DNA from: Phoebastria nigripes
Taxonomy: Eukaryota; Chordata; Aves; Procellariiformes; Diomedeidae
Reading direction: 5' to 3'
NCBI GenBank assembly: GCA_035582835.1
Contig: JAYKAV010002917.1
Coordinates: 443,341-507,340 of the forward strand
Length of the DNA: 64,000 bases
A program made the translations under genes and the position numbers. Positions 12,452 to 24,300 of this stretch are shown one piece after another (position 1 is the first letter of the stretch; every line of letters starts with the position of its first letter). The notes below the pieces were generated by a model. The model was not told the origin of the DNA, did not search any database, and saw nothing but the letters and a program-made list of their open reading frames with translations.

Positions 12452-13023
12452 TGTCGTGGTTTAACCCCAGCCAGCAACTAAGCACCACCCAGCCGCTTGC
12501 TCACTCCCCGCCGGTGGGATGGGGGAGAGAATCGGAAGGGTAAAAGTGAGAAAACTCGTGGGTTGAGATAAAGACAGTTTAATAGGGAAAGCAAAAGCCG
12601 TGCATGCAAGCAAAGCAAAACAAGGAATTCATTCACTCCTTCCCATCAGCAGGCAGGTGTTCAGCCATTGCCAGGAAAGCAGGGCTCCATCATGTGTAAC
12701 GGTGACTTGGGAAGACAAACGCCATCACTCCGAACGTCCCCCCTTCCTTCTTCTTCCCCCAGCTTTATATACTGAGCATGACGTCACATGATATGGAATA
12801 CCCCGTTGGCCAGTTGGGTCAGCTGTCCTGGCTATGCTCCCTCCCAGCTTCTTGTGCACCTGGGAGAGCATGGGAAGCTGAAAAGTCCTTGACTAGCAGA
12901 CTACTTAGCAACAACTAAAAACATCAGCGTGTTATCAACATTATTCTCATACTAAATCCAAAACACAGCACTATACCAACTACTAGGAAAAAAATTAACT
13001 CTATCCCAGCTGAAACCAGGACA
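12452..13023 (-). mobile_element. Solo ERV LTR, minus sense, 572 bp
   Basis: The plus strand runs TGTCGTGG to CCAGGACA, so the ends form the TG...CA and TGTC/GACA inverted termini of an LTR. Exact CTTTC duplications flank it, so this is a complete solo LTR. Sense is the minus strand: reading leftward come U3, a palindromic CRE TGACGTCA (12779-12786), a TATATAAA box (12764-12771 on the plus strand), then an ATTAAA polyadenylation signal (complement at 12578-12583) and U5. No internal retroviral sequence remains, consistent with LTR-LTR recombination. It belongs to the same subfamily as 1-153, resembles 53406-53999 and is more distant from 16085-16640. The 5-bp duplication is compatible with ERVL, but class assignment is inferred. 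Small open frames inside it are not genes. Confidence 0.95.
12764..12786 (-). promoter_or_regulatory. LTR core promoter: CRE and TATA box
   Basis: On the minus strand a perfect palindromic TGACGTCA (12779-12786), the consensus CREB/ATF site, sits 7 bases upstream of TATATAAA. Transcription from it would run leftward. The 53406 copy has the same arrangement with TGACATCA, and the 16085 copy has a degenerate CAACGTCA. Activity is inferred only. Confidence 0.75.
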
Positions 13024-13028
13024 CTTTC
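13024..13028. repeat. Right target-site duplication CTTTC
   Basis: Exact copy of 12447-12451; defines the right edge of the solo LTR. Confidence 0.93.
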
Positions 13029-13833
13029 TTAAACAATTATCAAATGTAGGATAATCTTACCATTTAGAACTACTGTTGAAGATAGGCTACTGTATGTCAC
13101 CTCAGATATTGAAATTAAACACATAATAGGAGACTAACTTTAAAAAAATAAAAGAATACATATATTTAATCAATATTCAATCCACAGATCCTCCTTTTTT
13201 TGTTTCCAACAGTCCCCAGCCATCCTGTTCAGTTCAAAAAGCATAGTATATATAAGTAAGATGAGGTTATTTAAAAGAACACAACTACCAATTTGTTCCC
13301 ATTTCATCTGTTTTGATACTTCATATTATACATTGGAAAAGATAAAGAAAAAATGCATTTCCACGTGTATGTTGGCAGCATTTAAAAGGCTAGCATTGAT
13401 ATTTTTATACAAAGTCTTTTGTCGGAAGCATATTCAACAAGCGTAAAAGGGTCAGGTTAAATAAGAATAAACTGTTTCTTTCCCTTCCCATTCAAGTGGC
13501 TCTAAGCCTCTTTATGTTTCTCTATATTCTTTGGCATATGTTGTAGTTAGAAACACCATCTCTTAAGAATGTGTAGTGTTAAGCTTTTGTAAGCTAGATA
13601 TAATTAATGACACCATAAGAAACACCTGGAAATGTAAACATTTATGTAAGGATTTTTGGAAATCTTATGAATATGAGAGGTGCCATTGTCTATGTCACCT
13701 GAGAGACCTTATGATCAACAGCATATCTTTTTTTCTCTGAAAAGGAATAAATCATTGCAAGATAACTGTGACATAGTTGGTAATTTCTGTATTGCAACTG
13801 CAGCACAGCTTTGGGGCAGAAATGTCAGGGGGT
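13029..13833. other. Unique AT-rich non-coding stretch
   Basis: I see no gene, RNA or repeat here beyond short A runs. Confidence 0.6.
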
Positions 13834-14011
13834 TTTATATACATATGCAAATACATATGTGCATACATACATATTTATAGATATACGTGTGTGTATATAT
13901 ATAGACACATATATTTCTATATAGACATATATAGACATGTAAAGATATATAGGGGTTTTTGTTGTTGTTTGGATTTTGTTTTTTTGTTTATTTGTTTTGT
14001 TGGTTGATTTT
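13834..14011. repeat. Compound low-complexity tract (TA/TATG then T/G-rich)
   Basis: About 120 bases of alternating purine-pyrimidine TATA, CATA and GTGT motifs are followed at about 13954 by GTT/TTTG-rich sequence. Open frames on both strands here, rich in Tyr, Ile and His, are simple-repeat artefacts. Confidence 0.85.
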
Positions 14012-16079
14012 TTCAAATAAAGTGAAATTGTGTACATAGTGATCAAGAGCTGCCTTTAGTGACTTTAATCAGTTTGTCAGTCTTATTGGGTGATACACTG
14101 GAAAAAAGTATCTTAAGAATTTTTAACTGAAATGCAAGAGACATGGTTATGTTAAGACAGTCATAGTTCGAACAATGCCACTGTTAAAAGGAAGGTTGAC
14201 AATTAAGGCTTGGTCTTTACTTTCCGTTGGCACAGTTTACTGAATGGATACCAATCAGAATAGGGAACAAAGAAGAGGGAGGCAACACTCCAGTGTTAAT
14301 GATGCCATAATCTGGAAATACGGGATAGAAAGTTTATGCTATTTTTATTTTGCTTGTAAGTGCATCTGGTCGAGCACGAAATATATGGTTATCAGATACC
14401 TAATGGTCACCAGAGACTTGACAACCTAAATTACTTAGGTCTAATGAAGATAAATAGCATTCTAGACATGGACACATACTACATACTGAGGAGAAATTGA
14501 CACTGATGTTGTTGCCAGGCAACTCATCTCCCCATGTAAAACATGCATTTCCTATGATTTTGCTGTCTATGTATCCAGAAAAAGATGGGGGTGGGGGATG
14601 GGGGGGGCAGACACTAGTATTCTCTTTCAATGAATTATTACTGCATAGTAATGTATCAGAAAAAAACCTGTATTCACTAATATAATTTTATTATGTCTTA
14701 AACATAAGATCCTCATTCTTTTTTTATGGATCTTACATATAAAACAAGGTAAGAAAGCACAGTCACTTACTTCTGGTGGGTTTTAAAAAGTTAAATTATA
14801 CATTTTCATTGAATAATGATGCTTTCTTTAGGGATTTATATTGGTAGCTGGGCAATTTTCTTGATACAGTGCCAATCATTTTCTGTAAGTGGATGAAATC
14901 GCATTTTGTTTCTTTCAGTTCAAACAGTAAGAATAAAGGATTCAGCTCTATCACTATTTATTCTGCATGCAGCCAATTCATGACAGACTTCTATTTTCCA
15001 TTTTCATTCTCTTTTTCTTATTATAGAATAGGTCTGTAATTGTTCTTTTTACACAGGGTTTTCCTAAGTGCTGTACAAGTACCACGTAATCATCATAATT
15101 AAGCTTTATTTCTAACAAAGCAAAATTGAATTACTATTAAGAGAAGTGTATAGAGCTTAATGATATTCCAGTAAAGCTCAGAAACCCATCCTGTAACAAT
15201 CATTTCTCTAAGAACCTATTCTCTTATGTTTTCTTGGTTGTGCTAAAACATCCCTGATTAATACACACTCCAAGAAGCATGAAGAGTGTTTACTGTAAAA
15301 GCAGATGTCATTTTGTATTTCATTCCACAGTTTGATTCTTTGTTTTATAAACTACTTTAATGTACTTTGTTCCTACATTCTCACATAGCTATTTGGTGAG
15401 AAGACTAAAGCTATAGAAAGGTATCAGCACACTTACTATAGTGTAACAAATAGAGTGAATTTAAAATTAGTTCAGCAGTGTACTTGATACAGAAATGCAA
15501 GCTCTTTGATACTGGTCCTGTCTGTCTTCTAGATGACAATCATAATAAATATTCACCATGCTTAAGATGCCAGAGGCTTGTTTCTCAGTTTTACGCAACC
15601 CAGACACAGTCTTTCAGTTTTCCTCACAGTTAATGCTGAGATAGATAATTGGGAAAATTCTAATTTAGTAGCCTCCAGATCAAGCAATGATATCACTTGC
15701 AGTTATATTTTCAAGAACCTTAAAACCAAAATTGAGATCAAGTACTCAAAGAATTATTATTTTTTGATTCATTGTTGCATTCATTGCTTGACATCGTTTG
15801 GGCTATTGAACAACTAATAAGATTATCGTTGCTTTAAAAAGAAAACACTACACAAAGGTTTGTTCAGTGCTGCATCCAATATTGGATAGGAGAATATGTA
15901 GAACTTCCTGTAACTTAAGTCCCAGGGTTATACATTGTGATATGGCTCTCTAAACAAGCTGATGATAAGTTTTTTCCATTTCGAATACAAAAGATGGAGT
16001 GTTCGCTAAGTTTTTCTATGACTTTTTTTTTCTTCTTTTTACATCTGGCTTGAAATTGCGTTTAGTAATATAACCATAA
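14012..16079. other. Unique AT-rich non-coding stretch
   Basis: No gene was found. It includes a G-rich tract (14587-14607) and a T run near 16023-16030. A 79-codon frame (15578-15817) has no recognisable domain. Confidence 0.6.
14587..14607 (+). repeat. G-rich tract with G-quadruplex potential
   Basis: The pattern is G5-T-G5-AT-G8. The last run can count as two tracts, giving four tracts of at least three Gs with very short loops, which is the sequence requirement for an intramolecular G-quadruplex. No gene context is visible. Confidence 0.7.
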
Positions 16080-16084
16080 CTTCC
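16080..16084. repeat. Left target-site duplication CTTCC
   Basis: CTTCC precedes the LTR and is repeated exactly at 16641-16645. Confidence 0.93.
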
Positions 16085-16640
16085 TGTCCTGGTTCCGGCT
16101 GGGACAGAGTTAACTTTCTTCCCAGTAGCTGGGGGTGTGTGCTGTGTTTTGGGTTTGGTATAATAGGAGCGTTGATGGCCCACTGATGTTTTGGGTGTTG
16201 CTGGGTGGTGCTTGCACCAGGCACTTTTCGGCCTCCCATGCCCTGCCAGGTGCATGGGAAGCTGGCGGGGGGAGCATAGCCGGGGTGGTTGACCCAGCTG
16301 GCCAGTGGGGTATTCCATACCATGCAACGTCATGCTCAGTATAAAAACTAAGGTGGGGGGAGGGCTTTGGGTCCTGGGGGGACGGGCTCTCGTTCGGTTC
16401 GGCGGGTGGTGAGCAATTGCATTGTGCATCGCCTGCTTTGTATATTGTTGTTGTTGTTGTTGTTATCACTGTTACCATTACTGTTCTACTTTGTTTTATT
16501 TCAATTATTAAACTGTTTTTATCTCAACCCGCGAGTTTTCCTACTCGTGCCCTCCCGATTCTCTCCCCTATCCCACCAGAGCAGGGGGGTGAGTGAGCGG
16601 CTGCGTGGTGTTTAGGTGCTGCCAGGGTTAAACCACGACA
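16085..16640 (+). mobile_element. Solo ERV LTR, plus sense, 556 bp
   Basis: It starts TGTCCTGG and ends CCACGACA (TGTC/GACA inverted ends), with exact CTTCC duplications on both sides. U3 contains a TATAAAA box (16340-16346) with a degenerate CRE CAACGTCA (16325-16332) just upstream. Beyond the TATA box lie a (TTG)6 run (16445-16462) and an ATTAAA polyadenylation signal (16507-16512), then U5. It shares both ends, the promoter layout and much of U5 with the 12452 and 53406 copies. It lacks their R-region purine-rich segment and has the TTG run instead, so it is a different subfamily. Several 70-140 codon frames on both strands fall inside this LTR and are not genes. Confidence 0.95.
16325..16346 (+). 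promoter_or_regulatory. LTR core promoter: degenerate CRE and TATA box
   Basis: CAACGTCA is followed 7 bases later by TATAAAA. The CRE half-site CGTCA is kept but the palindrome is broken. Promoter function is inferred from position within the LTR. Confidence 0.65.
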
Positions 16641-16645
16641 CTTCC
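16641..16645. repeat. Right target-site duplication CTTCC
   Basis: Exact copy of 16080-16084. Confidence 0.93.
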
Positions 16646-16649
16646 TTTG

Positions 16650-16812
16650 CTACATTTTACTTTAATGTGATACTGGACAATGCCCTTAATAACATGCTTT
16701 AACTTTTGGTCAGCCCTGTAGTGGTCAGGCAGTTGGACTAGATGATCATTGTAGATCCCTTCCAACTGGAACTATTCTATTCTATTCTATTCTATTCTGT
16801 TCTATTCTATTC
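16650..16812 (+). mobile_element. CR1 LINE 3' end with (ATTCT)n tail
   Basis: The sequence contains GCTTTAACTTTTGGTCAG, then AGTTGGACTAGATGATC and CCCTTCCAACTGG, the conserved 3' UTR end of an avian CR1 subfamily. It finishes in about eight CTATT pentamers (16772-16812) with one CTGTT variant. It is a 5'-truncated insertion without coding capacity, as most CR1 copies are. It begins within a few bases of the preceding LTR's target duplication, so the LTR may have inserted at the edge of, or into, an older CR1 copy. I do not recognise CR1 sequence on the other side. Confidence 0.85.
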
Positions 16813-19800
16813 AAATAAGATGCATAGTGCATTGAAACTCCAGGGAAAGTTGTTTATCCACTAAAGCCTTAGATTCAGCATCATAACTAAAGGAGAAGAT
16901 GGGGAAAACATGGCACATAGTATTAACTCTCCCAAGCAGCAAGTTATATGTACTTTTTTCCTTCCTCCACTACTATTAAATGGAATTCTTACTGCCCTAC
17001 TTTGGAGTTACCCAGGGCTCAAAATGGAAATGCTATCTTTTTTGGTTGACCAATTCCATCTGCCTTTCTATAAAAGATACATAAGCTTTGGAGACCAAAC
17101 TCAGAATGCCTATGTCAGGTATACATTACCTAACAAAAATAAGATTCAGGTGGACAGTAAGTGTATTTCAGAGAACTAAGATAAATGAGGTGGTGTTGGT
17201 TCCCCCCATGCCAGTGAATGCAGGAAATTTATGCCACTTTGGTGGGACAGGGTCTTTTTTGCAGTCACATGAGTTCTTTAGTTTGACTCAGTTACATACA
17301 TTGCAAAGAAGTGCATCTTAACAGGGTTCTCTGTTGCTTTTTTTAAGGACAACGTAAGGAATATTTAGTGCTTTTCCAGTATCTCAGTTTTCACACCTAA
17401 GAATATGTCTTAATGTAGCAAAAAAGGGCAAGGTTGAAGAGCAAAGAAGAGGATCATGCACCTGTAGCCAGTGAAGAGCATTTTCAACTGGAAAAAAAAT
17501 TCCTGTCTCCCTGGACTTAGTATGAATTTTGTATTAAGTGGTCACTGGATAAAATACAAACAAAATGTTCTGCAAGGAATGCATTTTTCTCAGACATACT
17601 CAGTGATACTCGTTAGTTCAAGCTTTCCCTAGCCTTTTGATTCTACCCTTATAAAGTATTTTGGTGAAATTTATGTTGGAAATTTCACACAGTAGGGTGC
17701 AGGCTTCATCATATGATAATCTTTTCTTTCTAATATACTTTGATCATCAATGAGATAGTAAATGTTAAAATTCGCATTACTGGAACCTAACTGGGCACCA
17801 CTGAGATGAAAGGACAGGATTTTTGAATTATGTTTTATTACAAATCATTTCAGAATCTGTCAAAACATTCAGTAATAGTTATAGTTTATTCAAGCTCAGA
17901 AAGGCTTTTATTTCTGTTTGCAATCCTAAAGGCTAGAGGTTTCATTTTATATTTAATGAAATATGAAATATTCAAATACAGAATGACAATCTGAAAGAAG
18001 AAATAAGCCAAGTCAGCCTAACCTGAGCCCTTCTTAAAAGAATGGATGTAAAGGTACAGTGAAGGAAACTCCAACTTTTTGATGTAATCAGTATGTCTAC
18101 CATCATTCTTATATATTACGTGATTTCTCCACAGTTCTTTTCTGTGTATGTTTTTGTGTCACTTTAGAGCTCTAGGAGACTGAATTTTGGAGGAGATTAG
18201 TCAAAGACTATTTACAGTTTTGTATGGTCCCATTTTGCCACATATTTAAACAATTCCATACTATAAACACATCTATGAAGTGTTTTCAAACTACTTGAAA
18301 GTAGGGCATCTGTGTGAAAGAGGAAGACTAGCAGAATAAAACTGGGTTCTGAGAAAATAATCCTTGGTAATTCTTTTGTCTGTTTACAACAAGCTTCCAT
18401 AAGCCCAACAGTTCTTTTAGAGAGACTGGAGGAGACAAAACCTAGAGAGACACTTGAGTAGCCGAAATGAGAAACTAAGCCCATCTTCAAAACAAAAGTA
18501 ATGGTGAAGAGTCCTGGAGATCAGAATGGCCATAAGAAACGTAGGTATTTGAGACAACACAGAAGGAAAGAAGCTGTCTTGACTAACAGAAGTCCTCCAT
18601 AGGATGTACATTTATAAATTCTGCTCTTAGATCCACAAACACAGCATTCACTGAATTCAAGGATCTGAGGGATTACCCAAAATTAATAAAATTCTGCCTT
18701 GTGGAATAGTTACAGTAACACTGGAGTTCTCTTGAGGGATGAACTTTTTATTGATACTCTTATATTTAAGCTAAAAGCAGATGAAATCAAAAAGATGTAA
18801 ATGACTGACTCTTATCGGGATTCCAACTGGAGAAGGTGCATATTTTATGAAAGTTCAAGGATCCAGTTTAAAACTGTTTTTCTTCAGAACCTGCTTTCTT
18901 TTGCTGGTTAACTTATCAGTAAAACAGGAATTAGGAAGAGATACTTAGAAGTGAAGTGATTAGAGAGTCATTTAAATAAAGTTTTCATGCCTATTTAAAT
19001 ATTTCAATACAGTTCTGGTATTAGAGACAGGGTTTAGCATAAGTTAATGAGGAATATTCACATATACTTACGCTTTCAATATTAACATGAACTATAGCAC
19101 ATCATGTCACTGGTATTTAAGCACTGAACAGTGGCATGGAACAAAGACTGCAGAAAACCTGACACTTCTGTATGTTTAAATTTAGAATTAGGTTTTGTGG
19201 TTTTAGACTGATTTCAGTTTTAACTTCAGACAAAAACTTTATTCTTTCTGTAATAAGAAATAGCAACAGGAATTATACAAAAGTAAGGTATTTTTAACAT
19301 TTATATTGCTGAGGCAAGTAGGTGACACAGATATGTTCAGCAATACAACAGTACTATGGAGAAAAGATTCTGTGAAAGAACTGCTTCATTTCAGTTATTA
19401 AATACAATAACAGCCCTCTGGAGGCTACAACCTTAAGGGCAACAAGAGATTTGACACATAAATTCATAACAAGGCAGATAGATAGAAAAAAAAGCAACTT
19501 TAAGAAAGTATTAAAGAAAAAATATCTTCTTTAAGAAAATAAAATATTTTCTCAAAGACTGTGTTTAATTTATTGTATAGGTACTGGTAGTGGAGCAATG
19601 TAATTCATATTTGTGTTTTTTTTTTTTTAATGTGTTTTTCTTCCTTCTTCTACCTAATGTAAAATTTGCTAAAAGTTATGTTATTATAGTAGCTATAAAT
19701 ATTCCAAAATACAAAATCTGTCATCAGTATCTTAATTTCATGATAACCATTGCAGTATTAATTTACTTCATTGATTTTCTTGATCCAAATAAAAAAGGAA

Positions 19801-21316
19801 TAAATGTGTGCTCAAATTATTTATTGACTAATATCTCAAATTCTTTCCTGATAATAGTTATAATTATTGTCCTTATATGATATTATTTTGAATTATACAT
19901 TTTGTTAATTTTCTGATTCTCTATAGTTGGTTTGCTTGTTATTCTTAATATTTCGTTTATCATATAACAATTTCCTTTTTATAGCTGTATGAGTGAAGGA
20001 AACTAAAGAGATTTAGAGTGATAATATGAATATTTAGAAACACAACATAACCTGACACCAGGCTGATAAAGGATGTGGATCACATCCAGAGATGGTATGA
20101 CAGGTGGTTGGATGGGATTCATTACAGAATTAAGAAAACTAATATTAGGTACACATGTGTGAACTTGATGTCTTATCTTCTATTATAGTCAATGAAGAGC
20201 CAGAAAACACAGTCAGCAGAAGCAGGATAATGATTTGCCTGTCTAGATATTATACATGGAATGTCGTTTCCTAAACAGAAATGTCAAGTACCAGTTGCAA
20301 CACCGAGTGGTTTCTCACTCACACAAGGCTGGCGGATGTGACATGGAGCCTATGGGAGAACCCGTGACTTGCTGAAATGGCAGCCAGAGACCGCGTGACA
20401 TGTTTTAGGTTGACTAAAACTATGTTTAGATAGCTGAACTGTGCCTTAGGCATCAGAGCTTTCTGGGCTCCACTGGTAATGTTAGCTATCAGGGAAGCTT
20501 ATATGTTGATATGTGGTTGTACATACCTAAATTTAAGTGTCAGTCTTAACTGAATCCTACATTGCAGTCACATTCCATACATAAATTCCAAATTATTTTC
20601 TTAATGTAAATGTGAAATGTCATCCAGTTTAAACTAATAAAACCAGTATATCTCTACAATACCTAATGGGTATAAATATAACAATTTTCTTTGCACAAGA
20701 GGTTTGGCTTCATAAACATGGCAAACCAAATCTCAGTAATAACAGACTACAAATAATCAACAGGAAAAGAGATCAAACAGTCTATCTGATTGCAAAACAT
20801 ACTGTTCTATACAAATGAAATAAATATATGGTTAGAATACTGTATGATAACAATTATAATGGTTAATTCATTTGTTGCAGAATCCTATGGATAAACAAAA
20901 CCAGTACCCTCCTAGAGAGCAAACAAATTCTGTCCAATTCTGCACAGAAAAAAAACCAGTAAAGATACATTATTTAGAATAAAGGTATACAAACTCATTC
21001 CTTATTCATATCTTTATTCCAACTATCTATTATCTCAAACAATAAGGGGAATAGACTACATGACAGAGCACCTTTCTTTTACTGCTAGAAAGGGAGAATT
21101 TAATTAATATGAAAATATTTCCTCTATTTATATTTCTTTTCAAGTCAATATTTTATTCCCTAGGACTCCCCTTCTTAAGAAACTAAGTTTAACATGCACT
21201 TCTCATTACTACAGCAAAATTCATGGGATGCAAAGAAAAAGCAACAAAGAAACATTCACATTTTTATATTGATGAAAGCTGATAGATCATAGACTAAACA
21301 GACTAATTAGAATCCT
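16813..21316. other. Unique AT-rich non-coding stretch
   Basis: No gene, RNA gene or recognisable transposon. Frames of 60-96 codons (for example 16910-17179 and 19590-19880) are hydrophobic or AT-biased and unconvincing. There is a T run near 19616-19629. A slightly GC-richer piece (about 20300-20400) is unclassified. Confidence 0.6.
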
Positions 21317-21367
21317 GTATATATGTGTGTAAGTATACATATATGTGTATATGTGTATACACATACA
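21317..21367 (+). repeat. TATG/TGTA low-complexity tract
   Basis: Alternating TA, TG and CA dinucleotides form an imperfect purine-pyrimidine repeat. Confidence 0.85.
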
Positions 21368-24300
21368 TTTCAGGTCTTTTTGTTGATCCTGATTATCTAC
21401 AAGGATGTGTTTTAATTTTTGTATTGAACTTTTTGAAATAAACAAAGAGATACTGTGCATTAGACTGCAGTCATATGTTTTCTTCAAGTCTTTTCAGATA
21501 TTTCCTTAGAAACTACTATATTATAGTTATAAATACAAAATTCAGTCAGTCTCATTTATAGCTCAAACAATATCTAGACTATTAGAAAATATGACAATTT
21601 TAGCTCTGGATTTCTTTCATAAGATATATTAAAAAAAAAAAAAAAACAAACCCACACATGTGTGGAATGCACTTAAAACAAGAACAGAGGTAAAGAAATT
21701 AAAAGCAAAAATTTAGACTGTGAATTAGTGTCTTTGCTGTTGTTATTGTCAATGCAGAGAAAATGTGTGTTTCCAGAAAATCTTCAACCAATAGTTACCA
21801 CAATGGACAAGACCAAAGTATTTCAGTCAGTAACAGAAGCAACTTCCTTGCAAAACTTCTAGAAGTCCAATTCAATTACCATTAGAATTACAGTAGTGTT
21901 GGTAATCATAGATTCAAGGTTACTTTCCAGAGAGCAAGTACAGTATTAAAAAAAACCCACCCCAACATCAGCCATGTTCTCTTGTTCTTATTGCCAAATT
22001 ACTGTTCCTTTTGTCATTCTAATTCGTTTCCATATAATGGGTAGTTTAGCTAGAAACAAACTCCTAATACAATTCTTTGTCTTTATCAGAAAGCACTGAT
22101 TTTTAGTTATATTAATCCATCTTGTACATTGACACATGTTTCTATGTATGGCTTTCAGGTACATTAACAAGTAAATCTCAGATGGCCATAAAATGCCTGA
22201 GGATTCAAATGTATAGTTTTAATTGTTAATGAAAATTTATCTCACTATTATTCAGACTTCTGAATTTAATTGTCTTAAAGACAGTTTAACTTGGATGATA
22301 AGATGTGCAGTATTCAAAATCCAAATATTTCATATGAATATTCATAGTCCATATGAAGTCCATACAAACATTTACACTACATCTATTTCTATATACGTTC
22401 TATTAAATTGAAACAGTATTCAAATGTAGTGACATTGCGCAGATTTATTCAAAAATAATTTTTAAAAGCCTTGGGGGGAAAAGAAATCTCCTCTCTTCCC
22501 CTTTCTTATTTTGTAGATGTGCCTAGAAAAACAATAATAATCTACCTTGCAGATTACTTTTCTCATACTGTACATCTTTTCCCCCTTACTTCACTGAGTA
22601 ATAGATGTTTGCATTCTGGGTTTTGACATTGTATGGAAAGATTAGCAGAGGTGTTGACTTTCACAAATCATATATAATAAGCTTTTGCTAAAAAGATTCA
22701 CTGTAAAATGTTTACTGCAACATCTCCATCCAGAACTCTGTTTACAGTTTTTTTGGAGAGGGAATGTACTCTATAAACTAACTTCAAGAAAAACTTAATC
22801 ACTTATTGACCTACATTTCTAATTGTTTTCTAGACTGTTCTTTTCGATTTTGTGGCAATCTCCAAAAAGACTATTTCTGTGAACCACTCATACTGTAAAA
22901 GACAGACAGTGTGTAGAGATTTCACACTTCATTTGGAAATTGATGGACCTGTGGCATAAAAAGCTGATTTAAAATATCAACTTTTTATCAGAGATTGTAA
23001 AGAAAGTAGTAGCGACTTGCTGGTATCATAAAGAGGCTTAGACTACTATGCATATAAATAGTTTTATCATATTTTTTATTAAAATAGTTTTTGGTACAGC
23101 TGTAAGGTCTTAATAGATGTTTAGCCACTGAAACTTGTAAAGTTATTTGCAATTCCTATAGGAAATTTAAGTATTTTTTTCTTATTGAAAGCTGAAATGA
23201 AAAGTTTATTTTACGCCCTTTTCTCTTTCCGCTTTTTGTACCCCCCATCCTTCACTGGAGCAGGGGATGCCCCGTGTAATTAAACCACACTCTGTTTCTT
23301 CACATCTTCCAAGAACTGCCTCTGGTAGGAAAAATCAAAGTGAAAAAATCTCTTGGACTACTCTAAGAAGGATCACTGACTGACACAGTAAGAGATGACT
23401 CCTAAAAATGCCTCTATAATGCTCCAAAAGATTCCAAGTGGAGCTACAAAAAATAAAAAGCTTTGGAACGCAGTTCCACAATTGAAATTGCAATTGCAAT
23501 TATCTAATTATTTACAAAAATGTCATTTTAGAGACAGATACATGAACGAATTGGGACATAAAAGCAAATAAGCTATTCCATGAATTTTACCAAAAAGGGA
23601 ATTGAGATCAACAAGTAAGAACATACTTGCTATTCAATTACAACCAAATATATCTAGACGCCAATGGCAGTATCAATACTGCACCATAAAATGTCTCCTA
23701 AATCATCCAACTAGATTCTAAGGAGACTATTCTTATACCTGATGATTTTGAGACTGGAGAGAAAGCACTGGTCTGACTCTACATATCCTCAGTTCAGTTA
23801 TTTGAGACTACCTTACTTTTATTAGGTTTTGTTTGCTTGTTTTTTTGTTTTAATTGGAGGAGAAGGCTTAATCCCAGACTATTTACAAAACTTTTACTTG
23901 AAAAAATGCAGTCTTCCCTCTCTACAGGATACTAGAAAATTATTGGTTTGCTGTTGCCTAATAGGGGCTACATATCCTTGATATTATATGAACTGCCTAG
24001 TGGAAGGATTCAAAGATATCACTTAGAGCACAAGACCCAGTATTCAATGATCACTAAAGAATAAAAAAACTGGAGGACCTTCAGCCAGATTCTTTGCGGG
24101 AAAATCTACATTGCCAAGGAGGGTGCTCAAACTTGATGATCAAAGACTAAGATCTGCAGTCAGCTAAATGTCCTTTTAGTTTATTCAATGTTTCCCCTGC
24201 CTGTATTAATATGATTTGTTTTCCCCTCATCAACGGTTATGTGACAGAGATCCTTCACTGATGCACGCTGTACAGATAAACTCTACAGTTTATAGCTGGG

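Noticed and set aside
1..13023. LTRs at 1-153 and 12452-13023 as the two ends of one provirus
   Set aside because: Same orientation and family at a provirus-like distance, but the 12452 copy has its own exact CTTTC duplications on both sides and the 12.3 kb between shows no retroviral coding remnants.
13825..14046. Tyr/Ile/His-rich frames on both strands
   Set aside because: Generated by the TATA/CATA low-complexity tract.
16016..16478. Overlapping 94-137 codon minus-strand frames
   Set aside because: They fall largely within the plus-sense solo LTR (16085-16640), whose GC-rich sequence has few stops; they are proline-rich artefacts.
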